A stretch of DNA of 64,000 nt from Melieria omissa (lineage: Eukaryota > Arthropoda > Insecta > Diptera > Ulidiidae). Where the stretch lies: positions 124,487,568-124,551,567 of the forward strand of contig OZ020267.1 of the NCBI GenBank assembly GCA_963971225.1, given 5' to 3'. Made by a program: the position numbers and the translations under genes. Below, one piece after another: positions 46,985 through 57,215 of this stretch. The number at the start of each line of letters is the position of its first letter. Position 1 is the stretch's first letter. The notes under the pieces were generated by a model that was given only the letters and a program-made list of their open reading frames with translations, was not told where the DNA came from and did not search any database.

Positions 46985-47680
46985 TGTCCATCACTGGTTA
47001 CTGCTTTTTCTCAGACAATTTTCGATTTCATCTCCAAAAAAAATTCTCGTCTTTTGAGGCTATCGAAGTTAGAAACAAATTTTCGTGTTCTGCGAATGAA
47101 GTGAACCGGTGACCAGCCAATTGTGCTGCATCCATCGGAGCGACTGGCTATCAGAAGAAGCAATTTTGGATTGCAGCAAGAGCCATCAAGTATCCAATTT
47201 GAACCTTTACAAATATTTTGTACGACTTTTGCGAAAATGCTTTTCAACGGCTCTTCGTTTCACTTCATAAGGAACTCAATTGTTTTGCTTTTTAATCTTT
47301 GCAATGGATTTCAATCATATGGGGATTGTTTGTTATGTAACTCCGAGCAATTCTGGAAGCTTCTCTTAAGTTCCTACAATTTTTTGGCTGTCTAGAGCAA
47401 GGCTGCTCTTAAACACTCAAATCACCATTCTGGAAACGTCAAAACCATTATTTACGTGATTTGTAAGTTGAAGCATTGTCATCAAGTATTGTCAGTAAAC
47501 ATTCATTGTGCTTCTTCTTCTTCTTCCTCTTTGTCGTATCCTTCTTCTTGCGTGCTTTTATCCCATTTCACTTGGGGTCAGCTCTCCTAGTCTTTTCTTC
47601 CAATTAAAGTAGAAAACTAAAACCTTCCGCAAATGCGGGGGGACAAAGTTGGACATATTCAACTCAGTAAAAAAAAAGAT
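46985..47680 (-). pseudogene. heavily decayed mariner relic
   Basis: The minus strand shows the same order of pieces as the mariner at 23789-24282. Around 47420-47460 AAATCACCATTCTGGAAACG corresponds to the FKNGDFD region. Around 47620-47660 ACCTTCCGCAAATGCGGGGG and GGACATATTC correspond to the N-terminus. Near 46985-47010 is a SDGH-like C-terminal end. The frame is lost and inverted repeats are not evident. Confidence 0.5.
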
Positions 47681-48322
47681 GTTTTTACTAAAGCAATATT
47701 AAATGAATAGTCTAATTTTTTACAGATACTTCCGGAACCATCGCAATCAGATGTGACTATGAACCATTCACAATAACCAAAGCCAATTTTTGAAAACGGA
47801 CCGAACTAATTTGTACAATTTGTCTGTGAAACCAAGAAAAAATTCTAATTCTATTTATTTCTGGATAGTTGAATAAATTTATTAAAATAATTGATAGATA
47901 AAATTCTGTGTTTAACAGAAGGTTGAACAATTCAACGGAAGAATTTTTAGATGCCAACTGGACAACAGGTGGAATGGGATTAAAAATATTTACAAACCAA
48001 AGCAACTAACAAGATGCCCTTTGATAGTGGGATCTAGTATGTTTTAAGTTTAAATCATAAAACTTTCAGAAGACTGATTCCATTAGAAAGAAGGCATGGA
48101 AACTTCACGACCTCACCTATATGACTCAACTTTGCTGGGCTACCCCCATGTAATCAGAGAAAAACGGGGCGACAGCTTTATACGTACGAGAGTGGTCTGA
48201 AAATTTTTCGACCTCAAAATGAAACTAACAGTAAAAGGTGGGGAATGCATTGTCGCTTATCTTGAAAGGTACTTTTCGACATTTCAGACATTTTGGATGC
48301 GCAATTGTTGTTTGACAATGCA

Positions 48323-48394
48323 TCGCCGCAGAAAACGAATGTCGTATGTTCCATTGAATTTAATGGCACATACGACAATCATTTTCTGAGGCGA
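48323..48394. mobile_element. 72-bp palindromic element, copy 2
   Basis: Arms TCGCCGCAGAAAACGAATGT (left) and the reverse of TCGCCTCAGAAAATGATTGT (right), both continuing CGTATGT. Same length and loop context (CATTGA) as the copy at 39419-39490. The flanks are unrelated between copies, which supports mobility. Confidence 0.75.
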
Positions 48395-51300
48395 AAAATG
48401 GTTTGAGTCAGTCGATGTGAGTGGTTTTGTGAGAAGGAAAAAGCGAGCATAGAACAGTCTGGAACTGAATAGTGTCACCGACCGTGATGTATCGCTTTCC
48501 AAAGGGACTTTTTTAAATTTGTCAATGAATAAATTAAGTTGGCTTATTAAATAAATAAAATACTTGTTTTTAAGGCATATTAAAGACAAGTTGAATAGAG
48601 ACTCTGCATAATCATTTGGCATGGTGAAATTTGCCTAAAATTGGCTAAATTGAAACATGGCAAACGCAGCTTGGGAGATGATAAATGTTCGGGTTGTACA
48701 ACAATTGCAATGTTCACCAAATGGTGTTCGACAACTATCGAATTAAAGCCAGGGAGATATCATAGGCTGTAAGTATGTCCAAAGAACATGACTGGTGTAT
48801 AAAAATAGTAATAATTACACTGCACAACAAAATCAAATTTTTTTACAAATTATGAGTAAGTACGAAGTAAACACTTAAATACATTTTCAGTTTTGGCTTA
48901 ATTCTGGCGTTGAAGTTAATTTCTGAGCTTTGATGTATTCAGAAACCTATAGTAGAATTTTATGCCGAATATTTTCGTGGTACATTTTGTCCTTAAAAAG
49001 TCCTGTTTTACAGGACATTCTTAGCATTTTAGAAAAAAAAGGTCAAATTGACCCATAAAAATAGTAGCTACAGGGTTAAAATGCTCCACAAAAATATTCT
49101 TCCTAGTATTTTACATCAAATTACTGAACACATCATATACCTTAAATGTGAGGTTACACGGTTTTCGTATGCCGAATCACCATAAGAATGTGAAAAAAAG
49201 GGAAAACTTTGAACCTCCTTAAAAAAAAATTCAGACGTAAACTTTCAAAACGCCGATACACGTGTATATTTTTTTGGACCCCTCTACCAGAATCCGTTGT
49301 CAGAACCTTGTTTTTTGTTTTTTTTTGTTGTACAGTGTTATTAGACATTACGCATGTAGACATTGTCGTCTCTTATACTTTGTGATGGCTGTGTATCAGC
49401 AAAGGAAATTGGGGATCTATTTATAATGAAAAATAGAGAATGAGTTATGAATTGTCAGTTGCAAAGAGATATTTTATAGCATAGTTATAAGGGGTAACTC
49501 GATATCTACAACAGATACGAAATAGGTGACATAAAAAGTGATCTGGATAATAGTTGGTTTGCCTTGGCAAATCTTAAAAAAATATGTGTTTTTTAAATCT
49601 GATAGTCGTATAACATATTTTGTGGATTTGAAGATTTCAATCGCATAGCAAATAGGGAAATATATAAAAAACAACAAAATGTTTTTCATATTACCAAATC
49701 GTGTACGAAGACATATCCTGTCTAGTGCCGCTCGACGAGGCATCACACGGAAGTAATTTTGCCGAAATGTTTTACACAAAACAGTACGAAAAATTTCAGG
49801 CCAAAAAAAAAAAAGAAATGCACGTCAACATGCCAAAGCGGCAATCACAGACAAAGAGATCAAATGCGATTTCGGGTCCGGCACGGCGAACACCAACGCA
49901 AATTCGCGGCCAGAACAGAGGAAACAGCCACCAGCGAAAAAGGCGTAAAAAGAACATTTGCGCTGCAAGCACAAAGAAGCCGCAAACACACACAAACGCA
50001 GACACAGACACAGACTAAACGTGTGGAAAAGACAGAAAGACGCGAAATGTGTCAATTTTAATTGCGGTCGCAGCGAATTTAAGAGCACAAAACGCAGCCT
50101 TTTCAAACGCAATTAAATGCATGTCAAAGCGTGTGTTGCAGAGTGTCGACTTGGAAAAGTGCATCGCCACATAAGTGTCTCTGTGTGCGAGTGTGTGTGT
50201 GTGTGAGTTCGAGTAGTGTGAATACAACACGCACATGCAAACATGTGTCCGAACAAATGTGCGCGCTCGAAGGTATGCAAAACACGCGCGAATTGAACGT
50301 GATGGAAATGTTGAAAAGCGAAGCGGTTTTCGCTGTTTTTGCGACCACGAATGATTGGTGTTTTAAATTGAACTTAATGACAATGAGACGGACAAACGGA
50401 TGGACGGACAGTCGGAGGCAGCAAGGCAGCAAGACGCGAGCAGCAATGTCGGCAATGCGACTGAAACAGCGGAAAAATGTCAAAGTGACAATAACGAGAA
50501 TGTAATAATCATGACTCGCTGACACTTGGCGTATAAAGTTGTTGCTATTTGTTGTTGTTATTGTTGTTTCATGTCATGCTTGGATTTTATGTGCGGCGGT
50601 GTTGTTTTTTCGGGGCGGTTTTTTTTTGTGGCACAGCGACGCTTGTTTATGGCTGAATTTATTTAATGTTAAGTCGGCTGAAGGCGGCCGCTTTTTGCAT
50701 GGAAATAAATCTTGGCGATTTCTCCCACGCCTCGACGAGCGCCAAAGCGCGCAGAATGTGCGTTGTTTTTGCTGTTAGTGTTGTTGTTGTTGGCTTATGA
50801 AATTTAAATTTGAAAAAATTTCACATTTTTTCGTTGCAGTTGTTGGGTTTTCGACACTCGGATGCTGCTGCATGTGATGCGCGGCTGCTGATAGTGCAAT
50901 GCTTTATTGTTGTTGTTTTTTAGTCAAGTAGCAACGACTTTTTCGCTTAGTTAGTTATTTCAGTTGAACTGAGTTGAGTTGAGTTGAGTGTGGTTTTTTG
51001 TTTTTGGCTGCCACAAGTCGTGTTTTAAACTTTTGTCACGTGACGCTACAAATCATCGTCACACATAGCATAGATGGCGCTGTGTGTGTGTGTGTACGGC
51101 AGCTGCCTGGACAGACAAGCTGATTTGCCTGCTAAAACCACAACAGGACAGACAGATAGACCGACAAACAGACAGCAAGACAGCGAAAAAGTTCCTTAAA
51201 AACGCCGCTCATTGTCAGTTCTGCTGCTAACAACAACAACAACATTGAAGTTTAACAAGCACCACAACCGACCACAACAATGAAGGCGGAAAAAGAAGTC

Positions 51301-51688
51301 CACACACAAATAAACTGGAAGATCACGAATTGCCGCAACAAAACTGCATTCAGTAAAAACAAAAACATGCAGAAAAAATCTGTTTGGGCACAGAAGGCAG
51401 CAAAAGGTAAAACTAGAAGTTACAAGCGTAAAATAGCGCGCAGCGAATTCTCAGAATTTGTCTATGGCCGCGACTGTTCCATAGGCAAATGAGCGCAGTG
51501 CCGCGCAAAGCGCCCAACTGCCAAAGTTTGGAAAATGTTTCATTCAATTGAACAAAGAATTATTCTACAAACATTAAACATGCAGTTTTTTTGACAAAAT
51601 ATTATAATCAAAAAATTTAATTAGTTAGTTTTCTGTCATGTTTTAAATTTTTTTGTAACTTTCTTAGTGTTGTTTTATTGGCCCTTAC

Positions 51689-52191
51689 CCGAAATACCAA
51701 ACTGGAACTGGTGAACGTTGGCCGATTGTCATTCAAATCCAACACCTCGACGCGCAGCAACCGTATCGACTGTTTTGGCGGATTGCCGCCGTCCGTTGCG
51801 GCCACCGCGAGCCGATAAATGCTGCGCTCCTCGTGATCCAGCACGACGCGCGTCCGTATCACACCGGTGCCGGCGTCAATGCTGAACAGCCCATAGCCGT
51901 CCGAATCACGACCTTTCAGTATCGAATAGGTGATCGATGCATTTTGGCCATTATCACGATCGACCGCACGAATGCGCACCACTTCGGTGCCGGGCGGCTG
52001 CTCCTCGCGCACGCTGACCACATCCTCCTGCGGATCGACAATGTCCGGCGCGTTGTCGTTGACATCGGTGATGTGCACCTTGACGGGAACGCGCGCGCTG
52101 CGGTACGGTGTGCCCTGATCGCGTGCCTCCGCCACCAGATCGTACAGCGAACGCTGCTCGCGATCCAACGGCTCGCGGGTGGTGATTTCGC
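51689..52191 (-). CDS. ds: dachsous exon (two cadherin repeat boundaries)
   Basis: Acceptor TTTGTTTCAG precedes 52191; donor GTAAGG starts at 51688. It enters in phase 1 and leaves in phase 0. It encodes residues 179-346 of the partial protein: ITTREPLDREQRSLYDL, then ITDVNDNAPDIV, the calcium motif DRDNGQNASITYSI, LDHEERSIYRL and VLDLNDNRPTF. These are textbook extracellular cadherin repeat signatures (LDRE, DxNDNxPxF, DxD). The reading frame continues past 51689 into the intron for some codons, so the donor was placed where GTAAGG falls and where the frame rejoins the VREDVQVGHVV start of the next exon. That join restores a normal repeat A-strand. Confidence 0.93.
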
Positions 52192-52665
52192 CTGAAACAA
52201 AATGAATGAGAAATGAAATAGGTGAGAAAACTTTTTCATACACAGGTATTTCAAAGGTATTTGTAAATATTTAGATGTTTTTAAAAGTATTAAAATGTGT
52301 CTCTGAGACATTCAATTTAATTTTGAATGCTTTGAAACATGGGCTCATAGGAAGCTTTGCTTTTCTGATGAGAGGACAGCCATTGCAACAAATTTGATTT
52401 GCTTGATGTTGAATGTTTGGAAGTTTGGGATGTGAACGTTGACAATCAGTCTCTCAGAATTTGGTGTTTACAAATCTTAACATCATTTAAAAATCGAAAC
52501 TTTATCCAACCTGAGCTTCGACAGTGGCTGAGTGCGAAGGGCTCTTTGACTTGACTGATCGAGAGCTTCCTGAGTAGAGCTTGTTTCTTGGTTCTGCTTC
52601 AAATCGATGTACATAATTTTTCCTATTAGACGCACTCTGTAGCTTTTAGCAACGCTTAAACTTAA

Positions 52666-53358
52666 GAGGGTCAATACGTGTAAATTTATAAAAGTTTCAA
52701 AATTTTTTTTTTCGTGAAATAGACTCCTGGGGGTCTTAAAAATATCCCCCTCAAGGGGTTTTTAATTCTGATGACCCGTTCCCCTGCAGCAGCGTTTTTT
52801 TGATGGTCAATTCGTTCCGCATGATATCGGTATTGCAAAGTTTAAACCGAATTATTTCGAAACACTGGTTTTTGATAATAGAAGCAGAATATCTCGGAAA
52901 GTTTTAGTCCCACTGATCTAAAATTTGCGCAGCAACTTTTTGAAACATAGAACTTCTAAACAAACTAAAAATTTCATTGTTTTTGGCACAATCCGCGGTG
53001 CCAATTTCGAGAAATTAAGAAAAAAAGGTAAGTTTTTTCGGTTGGAGTGTATTTTTGCATTTTCGAGAAAATATGTTTTTTTGTTAGTTCGTTTAGAAGG
53101 TACATATATTTTCTCATAATAACTAATAGCAATATTTTTTCGATGATTTTTGAGGCGCCCGCACAACTTCTACTAGAATTTGGGCCCAACGTTTGACCCC
53201 TACCACCGCCGCCATTTTGAGCTCACCAAAAAAAAAATTTTTTTCTTGCACTGCTATCTTTTAATAAAATAATGAAAAGAAAAAAAGTGTATATTGCATT
53301 AATTTTTTCCGGCGTATCCACGATTCCAAAAATATACCGTTTACACGTATTGACCCCC
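52666..53358. mobile_element. TTAA-flanked element (family D), 693 bp
   Basis: Termini GAGGGTCAATACGTGTAAA (left) and GGGGGTCAATACGTGTAAA (right, reversed), 18 of 19 matching; TTAA at 52662-52665 and 53359-53362. The interior has no transposase, only an AT-rich Lys/Phe-rich frame that looks fortuitous. Located in the 8.5-kb ds intron, 17 bp from a SINE. Confidence 0.82.
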
Positions 53359-53375
53359 TTAAAAGCTCTGGAACT

Positions 53376-53665
53376 GGCCTCAATAGTTCAGTGGGTAGCG
53401 TGCTGGCTTCTCATTCCGAGGCCCTGGGTTCAAATCCTAGCTCGGGTTATAAGAATAGTAAAAGTGCGCTCTTGGCAGTCAAGTTAAACTGTGCGTCCCC
53501 TCCCCCTTCCCTTATTCGCTAAAAATGTGAGTTGGAACACATGTTGAAAAAAAAACCGGTATTGCACACACATTTCAAAAAGTGGGTGAAATATGTGGTA
53601 TCACAATTGGACTTTCAGGTCTCCGAAAATGTCTTTAACACAGGCAGCCACCATAACCTAATCTA
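53376..53665 (+). mobile_element. tRNA-derived SINE, second copy
   Basis: Starts GGCCTCAATAGTTCAGTGGG (A-box-like) with B-box GGTTCAAATCC at 53427-53437, then CTCTTGGCAGTCAAGT, GTGGTATCACAATTGGAC, CAGGTCTCCGAAAATG, GCAGCCACCATAACCTAATC. Same block order as the minus-strand copy at 15429-15831, but shorter in the middle. A target duplication is only suggested (GAACT on both sides). Confidence 0.8.
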
Positions 53666-53903
53666 AGTTAGAACTAAGGGACTATATATTATTATTGAAT
53701 AGTAATAAGTAAGCTAGCACTAAGGGACTATCAAAGATGAAGATTTGTTTGTTGGATGAACAAGAACGATCAATGGTATCTCAATTAATCCTTAGAGAAC
53801 TTTCCTAAAACTCTCTAAATACTAATAAATTTCAGTATGTACAAAGGCTCGTAGTATACGAAAGTTCATGTGAATGATGCATTGAAAGCCAATCTTAGCC
53901 GGG

Positions 53904-54059
53904 CAGTGGCGGATTCAGGGGGGGTGGCTTTTGGGGGTTGAAATGTTAGGGTCGATTGTAAAACTACATACAAATTAAAAGGCATTACTGTTGGCATTTT
54001 ATGAATATTAAAGAACTAATTCTTAGGCCCCCCCAAATATTTTTCTGAATTCGACCCTG
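53904..54059 (+). mobile_element. hAT-type MITE with 8-bp target duplication
   Basis: Starts CAGTGGCGGATTCAGGGGGG and ends, reversed, CAGGGTCGAATTCAG; the 8-bp direct repeat TAGCCGGG flanks it at 53896-53903 and 54060-54067. An 8-bp duplication with CAG ends is typical of the hAT superfamily. It is 156 bp, non-coding, with G- and C-runs near each end. Relatives lie at 4790-4911 and perhaps 14503. Confidence 0.82.
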
Positions 54060-54539
54060 TAGCCGGGTATCGTCATTCAAAAGCCAGTTATTGTCGAGAC
54101 ACAGCATCGTAGTGGAGAATGATGTGGTCTGAAGTTGGTGGATGTCTGTGGTTCAATAAAGAAGTTGCAAGCAATTTTCTAATATAATCCAGTTATACAG
54201 ATATAGCCTGTGTGTCAGAACCAGACTCCGGAGATTGTCTTCTCTAATGCTTATGAAAAAAAAACATTTATTCACAAATCATTATCATCGTATTTTTCGA
54301 ATACCTCCTAAGAAGATAAGTCGCAGTTCTCAAATATTTTATTTCGTATGCACCAAAGATACATATAGGAAAAATAGATATAAAATGGTTTTGGAGATAG
54401 TCTTCAGTGACACTTGAGTTAAAGTCATAATGGTAATAAGTGATGTGATTATTCTCTAAGTAACCGTCTCGTTCTGCAATAGCCAGATCTCGCCGTATAT
54501 GCCTGGGAGCCCTTTATTCTTTTGTGCGCTCCCTAGGTT

Positions 54540-55130
54540 TGATAAGGTTAGGGTGGCAGCTAAGGAGCTCACATAGGCCAAAGAAACGCCCGTTGTGTTA
54601 CCACAGTGGAAAAAAGTGGTTGACCCCCCCAGCTAGTCACCCATCCGGAAGGTGAAGGGAATCCACCGCGATTCTCTGGTAGGTCTGGCGATTCTGGTAG
54701 GTTAACCAGAAACGGGACACCTATATGGCGAAGCCTAGGCTTGGCTAAGGCCGGGCAGTGGCACATAAGGTGTGCAACGCTCTCCTCCGAATCAACCGAA
54801 TTGCAACTACGGCAATGTTCGTTGAATAGGAGATAGGAGTCGCTGGGCATGTCTGCCAATGGTCCAGTGACCTATTAGTACCGCCACAGTGTAAACGATA
54901 GCACCGCGCCCTAGGTGCAGGAGTTGTCTGGTTCGGTTGCGATTTAGCGAAGGCCAGGTTTCCCGGGGAATCCTGTAAACGCTTTCTTCCGCCCATGACT
55001 TGTTTGACAGGTGTAGATAAGCCTGCTTGATGCTCAATTTGACCGACGCTAACGGTGCACCTACGGATTCAATTACTGATACTCCTGTGACCAGGGACCT
55101 ATTATTAGTGAACCTCCTAGCGCTTCGAAA
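54540..55130 (-). mobile_element. LINE 3' fragment, minus strand
   Basis: Broken minus-strand frames read LHLSNKSWAEESVYRIPRET, LGRGAIVYTVAVLIGHWTIG, then FNEHCRSCNSVDSEESVAHL followed by MCHCPAL. This is the C-terminal zinc-knuckle-like block (CxxC...H...C) of non-LTR reverse-transcriptase ORFs. The 3' end reads GTGGTAACACAACGGGCG, TTGGCC, AGCTGCCACCCTAACC, very like the LINE at 7319-9320 and the SINE tails. Frameshifts show it is dead. The 5' limit is approximate. Confidence 0.72.
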
Positions 55131-55705
55131 GGTTGTTGAGAGCGGTTCGGCACCGGGCGAATAGTTTTGAGGTGGTTTAAGCTACCTAGAACTCCCTAAA
55201 CTTGATATGAAATCACTGATCAACTTAACTAAAAACGCCAAGGCACTCCATCTGGTAACGCTAGGGACCCAACAGGGTCTGCCAACCAGCTTTACCCGAC
55301 CTCTCTTTCTTTTCTTCTTGGATTTCTCTTTCTTGGATTACTTTTCATGTCTTATAGTCTGTGTTTAGAAAAACATCAAACCTCGGCTTCTTGGTAGTCG
55401 AAAATTTGATAGATAGTCTCGACCAGATAATTTCCCGCTACATAATTCTTATGTTGTTCTTCATTTCTTTAGCAATAAACACGAAAGTGTTTCTCCGGTT
55501 TCACAGTTCAATAGGTCTGTAAGTTTTTTTTAATATAGTGTCAAAATGATTCCATTGAGGAATTTTATAATCTTAGGGCATTGCTTTTTGAAAAAAGTCT
55601 TTAGTCACTTACACTACCTTTTAGAACCCAATTAAATTAAACAATTTAAAAAAATATTGTAAGAAAAAATGTTTACTCCTACTTTGTAACATGTTTTCAT
55701 TTGAA
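55131..55705. other. no gene seen
   Basis: May hold further decayed LINE sequence upstream of the previous feature, but I cannot support it. Otherwise AT-rich. Confidence 0.45.
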
Positions 55706-55712
55706 TACTTAA

Positions 55713-57211
55713 CCCTTCGTTTGGCACCTATGCGGATGTTCACATTCGTACCCCAGTGGTCTAGCCAGACCACCACATATTTTCATACATTTCTATGGAA
55801 TTTGTACGTTTCTGTAGACGCATTAAAACGCATATATGAGCTATCCAGCTATAATCTTTTGGGTTTTCATTGTTCATTATGTATTTTTATTGAACTAAGT
55901 TACCTGTTTAAGTAGAAATATCAAGAAAAAACCCGGTTTTTTTGTAAATTAAAACAACTTGTTTTTGTGAATTCTGTATATATTCTAAGCAATAAATTTT
56001 TATTTTATTTTATGTGTTTTTTGTTATTAAATTTAATCAATCATTGATTTCCTATTCGTTCTTACAGCTGAAACAAATATAATCAACTTTTGAGTGCTGT
56101 TGTCATACTGGTTCAGCGCATTTTACGCAGTAAAACCGAGTTTTGCGTTTCGCCTTATCCAAACGATAACAAAGCTTGCAAAGTTTTTTTTGACAAGCGT
56201 TGATGGTCCAGCTGGTATATTGTGTTTGGGTACTTCAAAAGGTATTGATTTTCAGCAGCTGGCTCGTTTTTTTCCATGCTGTGCCGTCCTTGCCATATAA
56301 ATATTCGTCACTTCTTTCACCTTCTTGTTGGTTTTCGGTATTCATTTCTTGCTCTTCAGAATCGCTGTCGTAGAGCTCGGTCGGTTCAATAACCAAATCA
56401 TTTTCAATATCAGATGCATTCGTCTTCAGCCACATAGTCTTCATCCTGATCGTTATCACTGCCATCAAATAGATCCGGTTCATCGTGCTGTTCTTCTGCG
56501 AAAGAACGTTCAACTTGATTGGTCATCGCTGCTGCCAATCTCGAATAAAAATCCGAATCCAAATTACGTCTGCGAAATCGCGTATTATACACATATTCAA
56601 CCTGATCTTCCATTTTTTTAAAACACCAGGAAATTGTCGCGTGAAATATTTCTTTAGCACTGTAGCTCGTTATTGTAAGAAACTGAAGCCAACTGAAGGC
56701 AACTGGAGAAGAATAGATAGAATCAAATACAGCGGAAAAATAGCGACGAAAAATAAAGGCAGGGCTAACTGTATAATCGAATATGTATAAACAGTGAAAA
56801 AATTAAAAAAGAGTACACTTCTTACAAAACTCATTTGCAGACAAAGTTTACACTTTTTCTTGAAAAAAATGCTCTCAACAAAGTTTTGCAAGTTTTTAAA
56901 CTCACTAAACAAAGTAAGAAAATTAAATTACTGCGATTATATGTGTAAATCTCATCATATCTCACACATTTCTATAGAAAATATATTGGTGGTCTGGCTA
57001 GACCACTGTGGTACGAATGTGATATGACGGCCAAAATATCCTTATAATTATCCTTCTATGGCACGGATCCTTATAATTTTTTTCCAAATGAAAGTGGATA
57101 AAAAGATAGGAAAAGTCATAGAATTTCCTAGTTCTAGCTCAATTAGAAGTATATTAAAATTAAAGTCAAAGTTGAAAATGGTCTGGCTGGACCACCGTGC
57201 CAAACGGAGGG
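55713..57211 (-). mobile_element. piggyBac deletion derivative, 1.5 kb
   Basis: Termini CCCTTCGTTTGGCAC (55713-55727) and, reversed, CCCTCCGTTTGGCAC (57197-57211), with TTAA at 55709-55712 and 57212-57215. A 35-bp inner inverted repeat (starting CACATTCGTACC, containing GTGGTCTAGCCAGACCAC) lies at 55741-55775 and, reversed, at 56987-57021 with one mismatch. Length is about 60% of a full piggyBac (about 2.5 kb). The interior retains the two ends of a transposase gene. Confidence 0.9.
56103..56613 (-). pseudogene. piggyBac-type transposase lacking its catalytic core
   Basis: The N-terminal part starts at Met 56613 (MEDQVEYVYNTRFRRRNLDS) and is acidic, with SDNDQDEDY and DSDSEEQE clusters typical of piggyBac N-termini. 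After a frameshift near 56410 it reads GKDGTAWKK. It then jumps to a C-terminal cysteine-rich piece, KLCYRLDKAKRKTRFYCVKC, ending at TGA 56105-56103 after a one-base slip in an A run. The DDD catalytic domain (several hundred residues) is deleted. Confidence 0.78.
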
Positions 57212-57215
57212 TTAA

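Larger units (their letters stand above)
43633..51688 (-). other. ds: ds intron, 8.1 kb
   Basis: Bounded by donor GTAAGG and acceptor TTCCTTACAG. It holds decayed mariner-like relics (46430-46690 and 46985-47680), a 72-bp palindrome (48323-48394), a 22-bp motif shared with position 2251, and several CAA/TTG and TG runs (44518-44540, 44924-44940, 50190-50205, 51080-51095). No host exon is needed here because the flanking exons join in frame. Confidence 0.85.
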
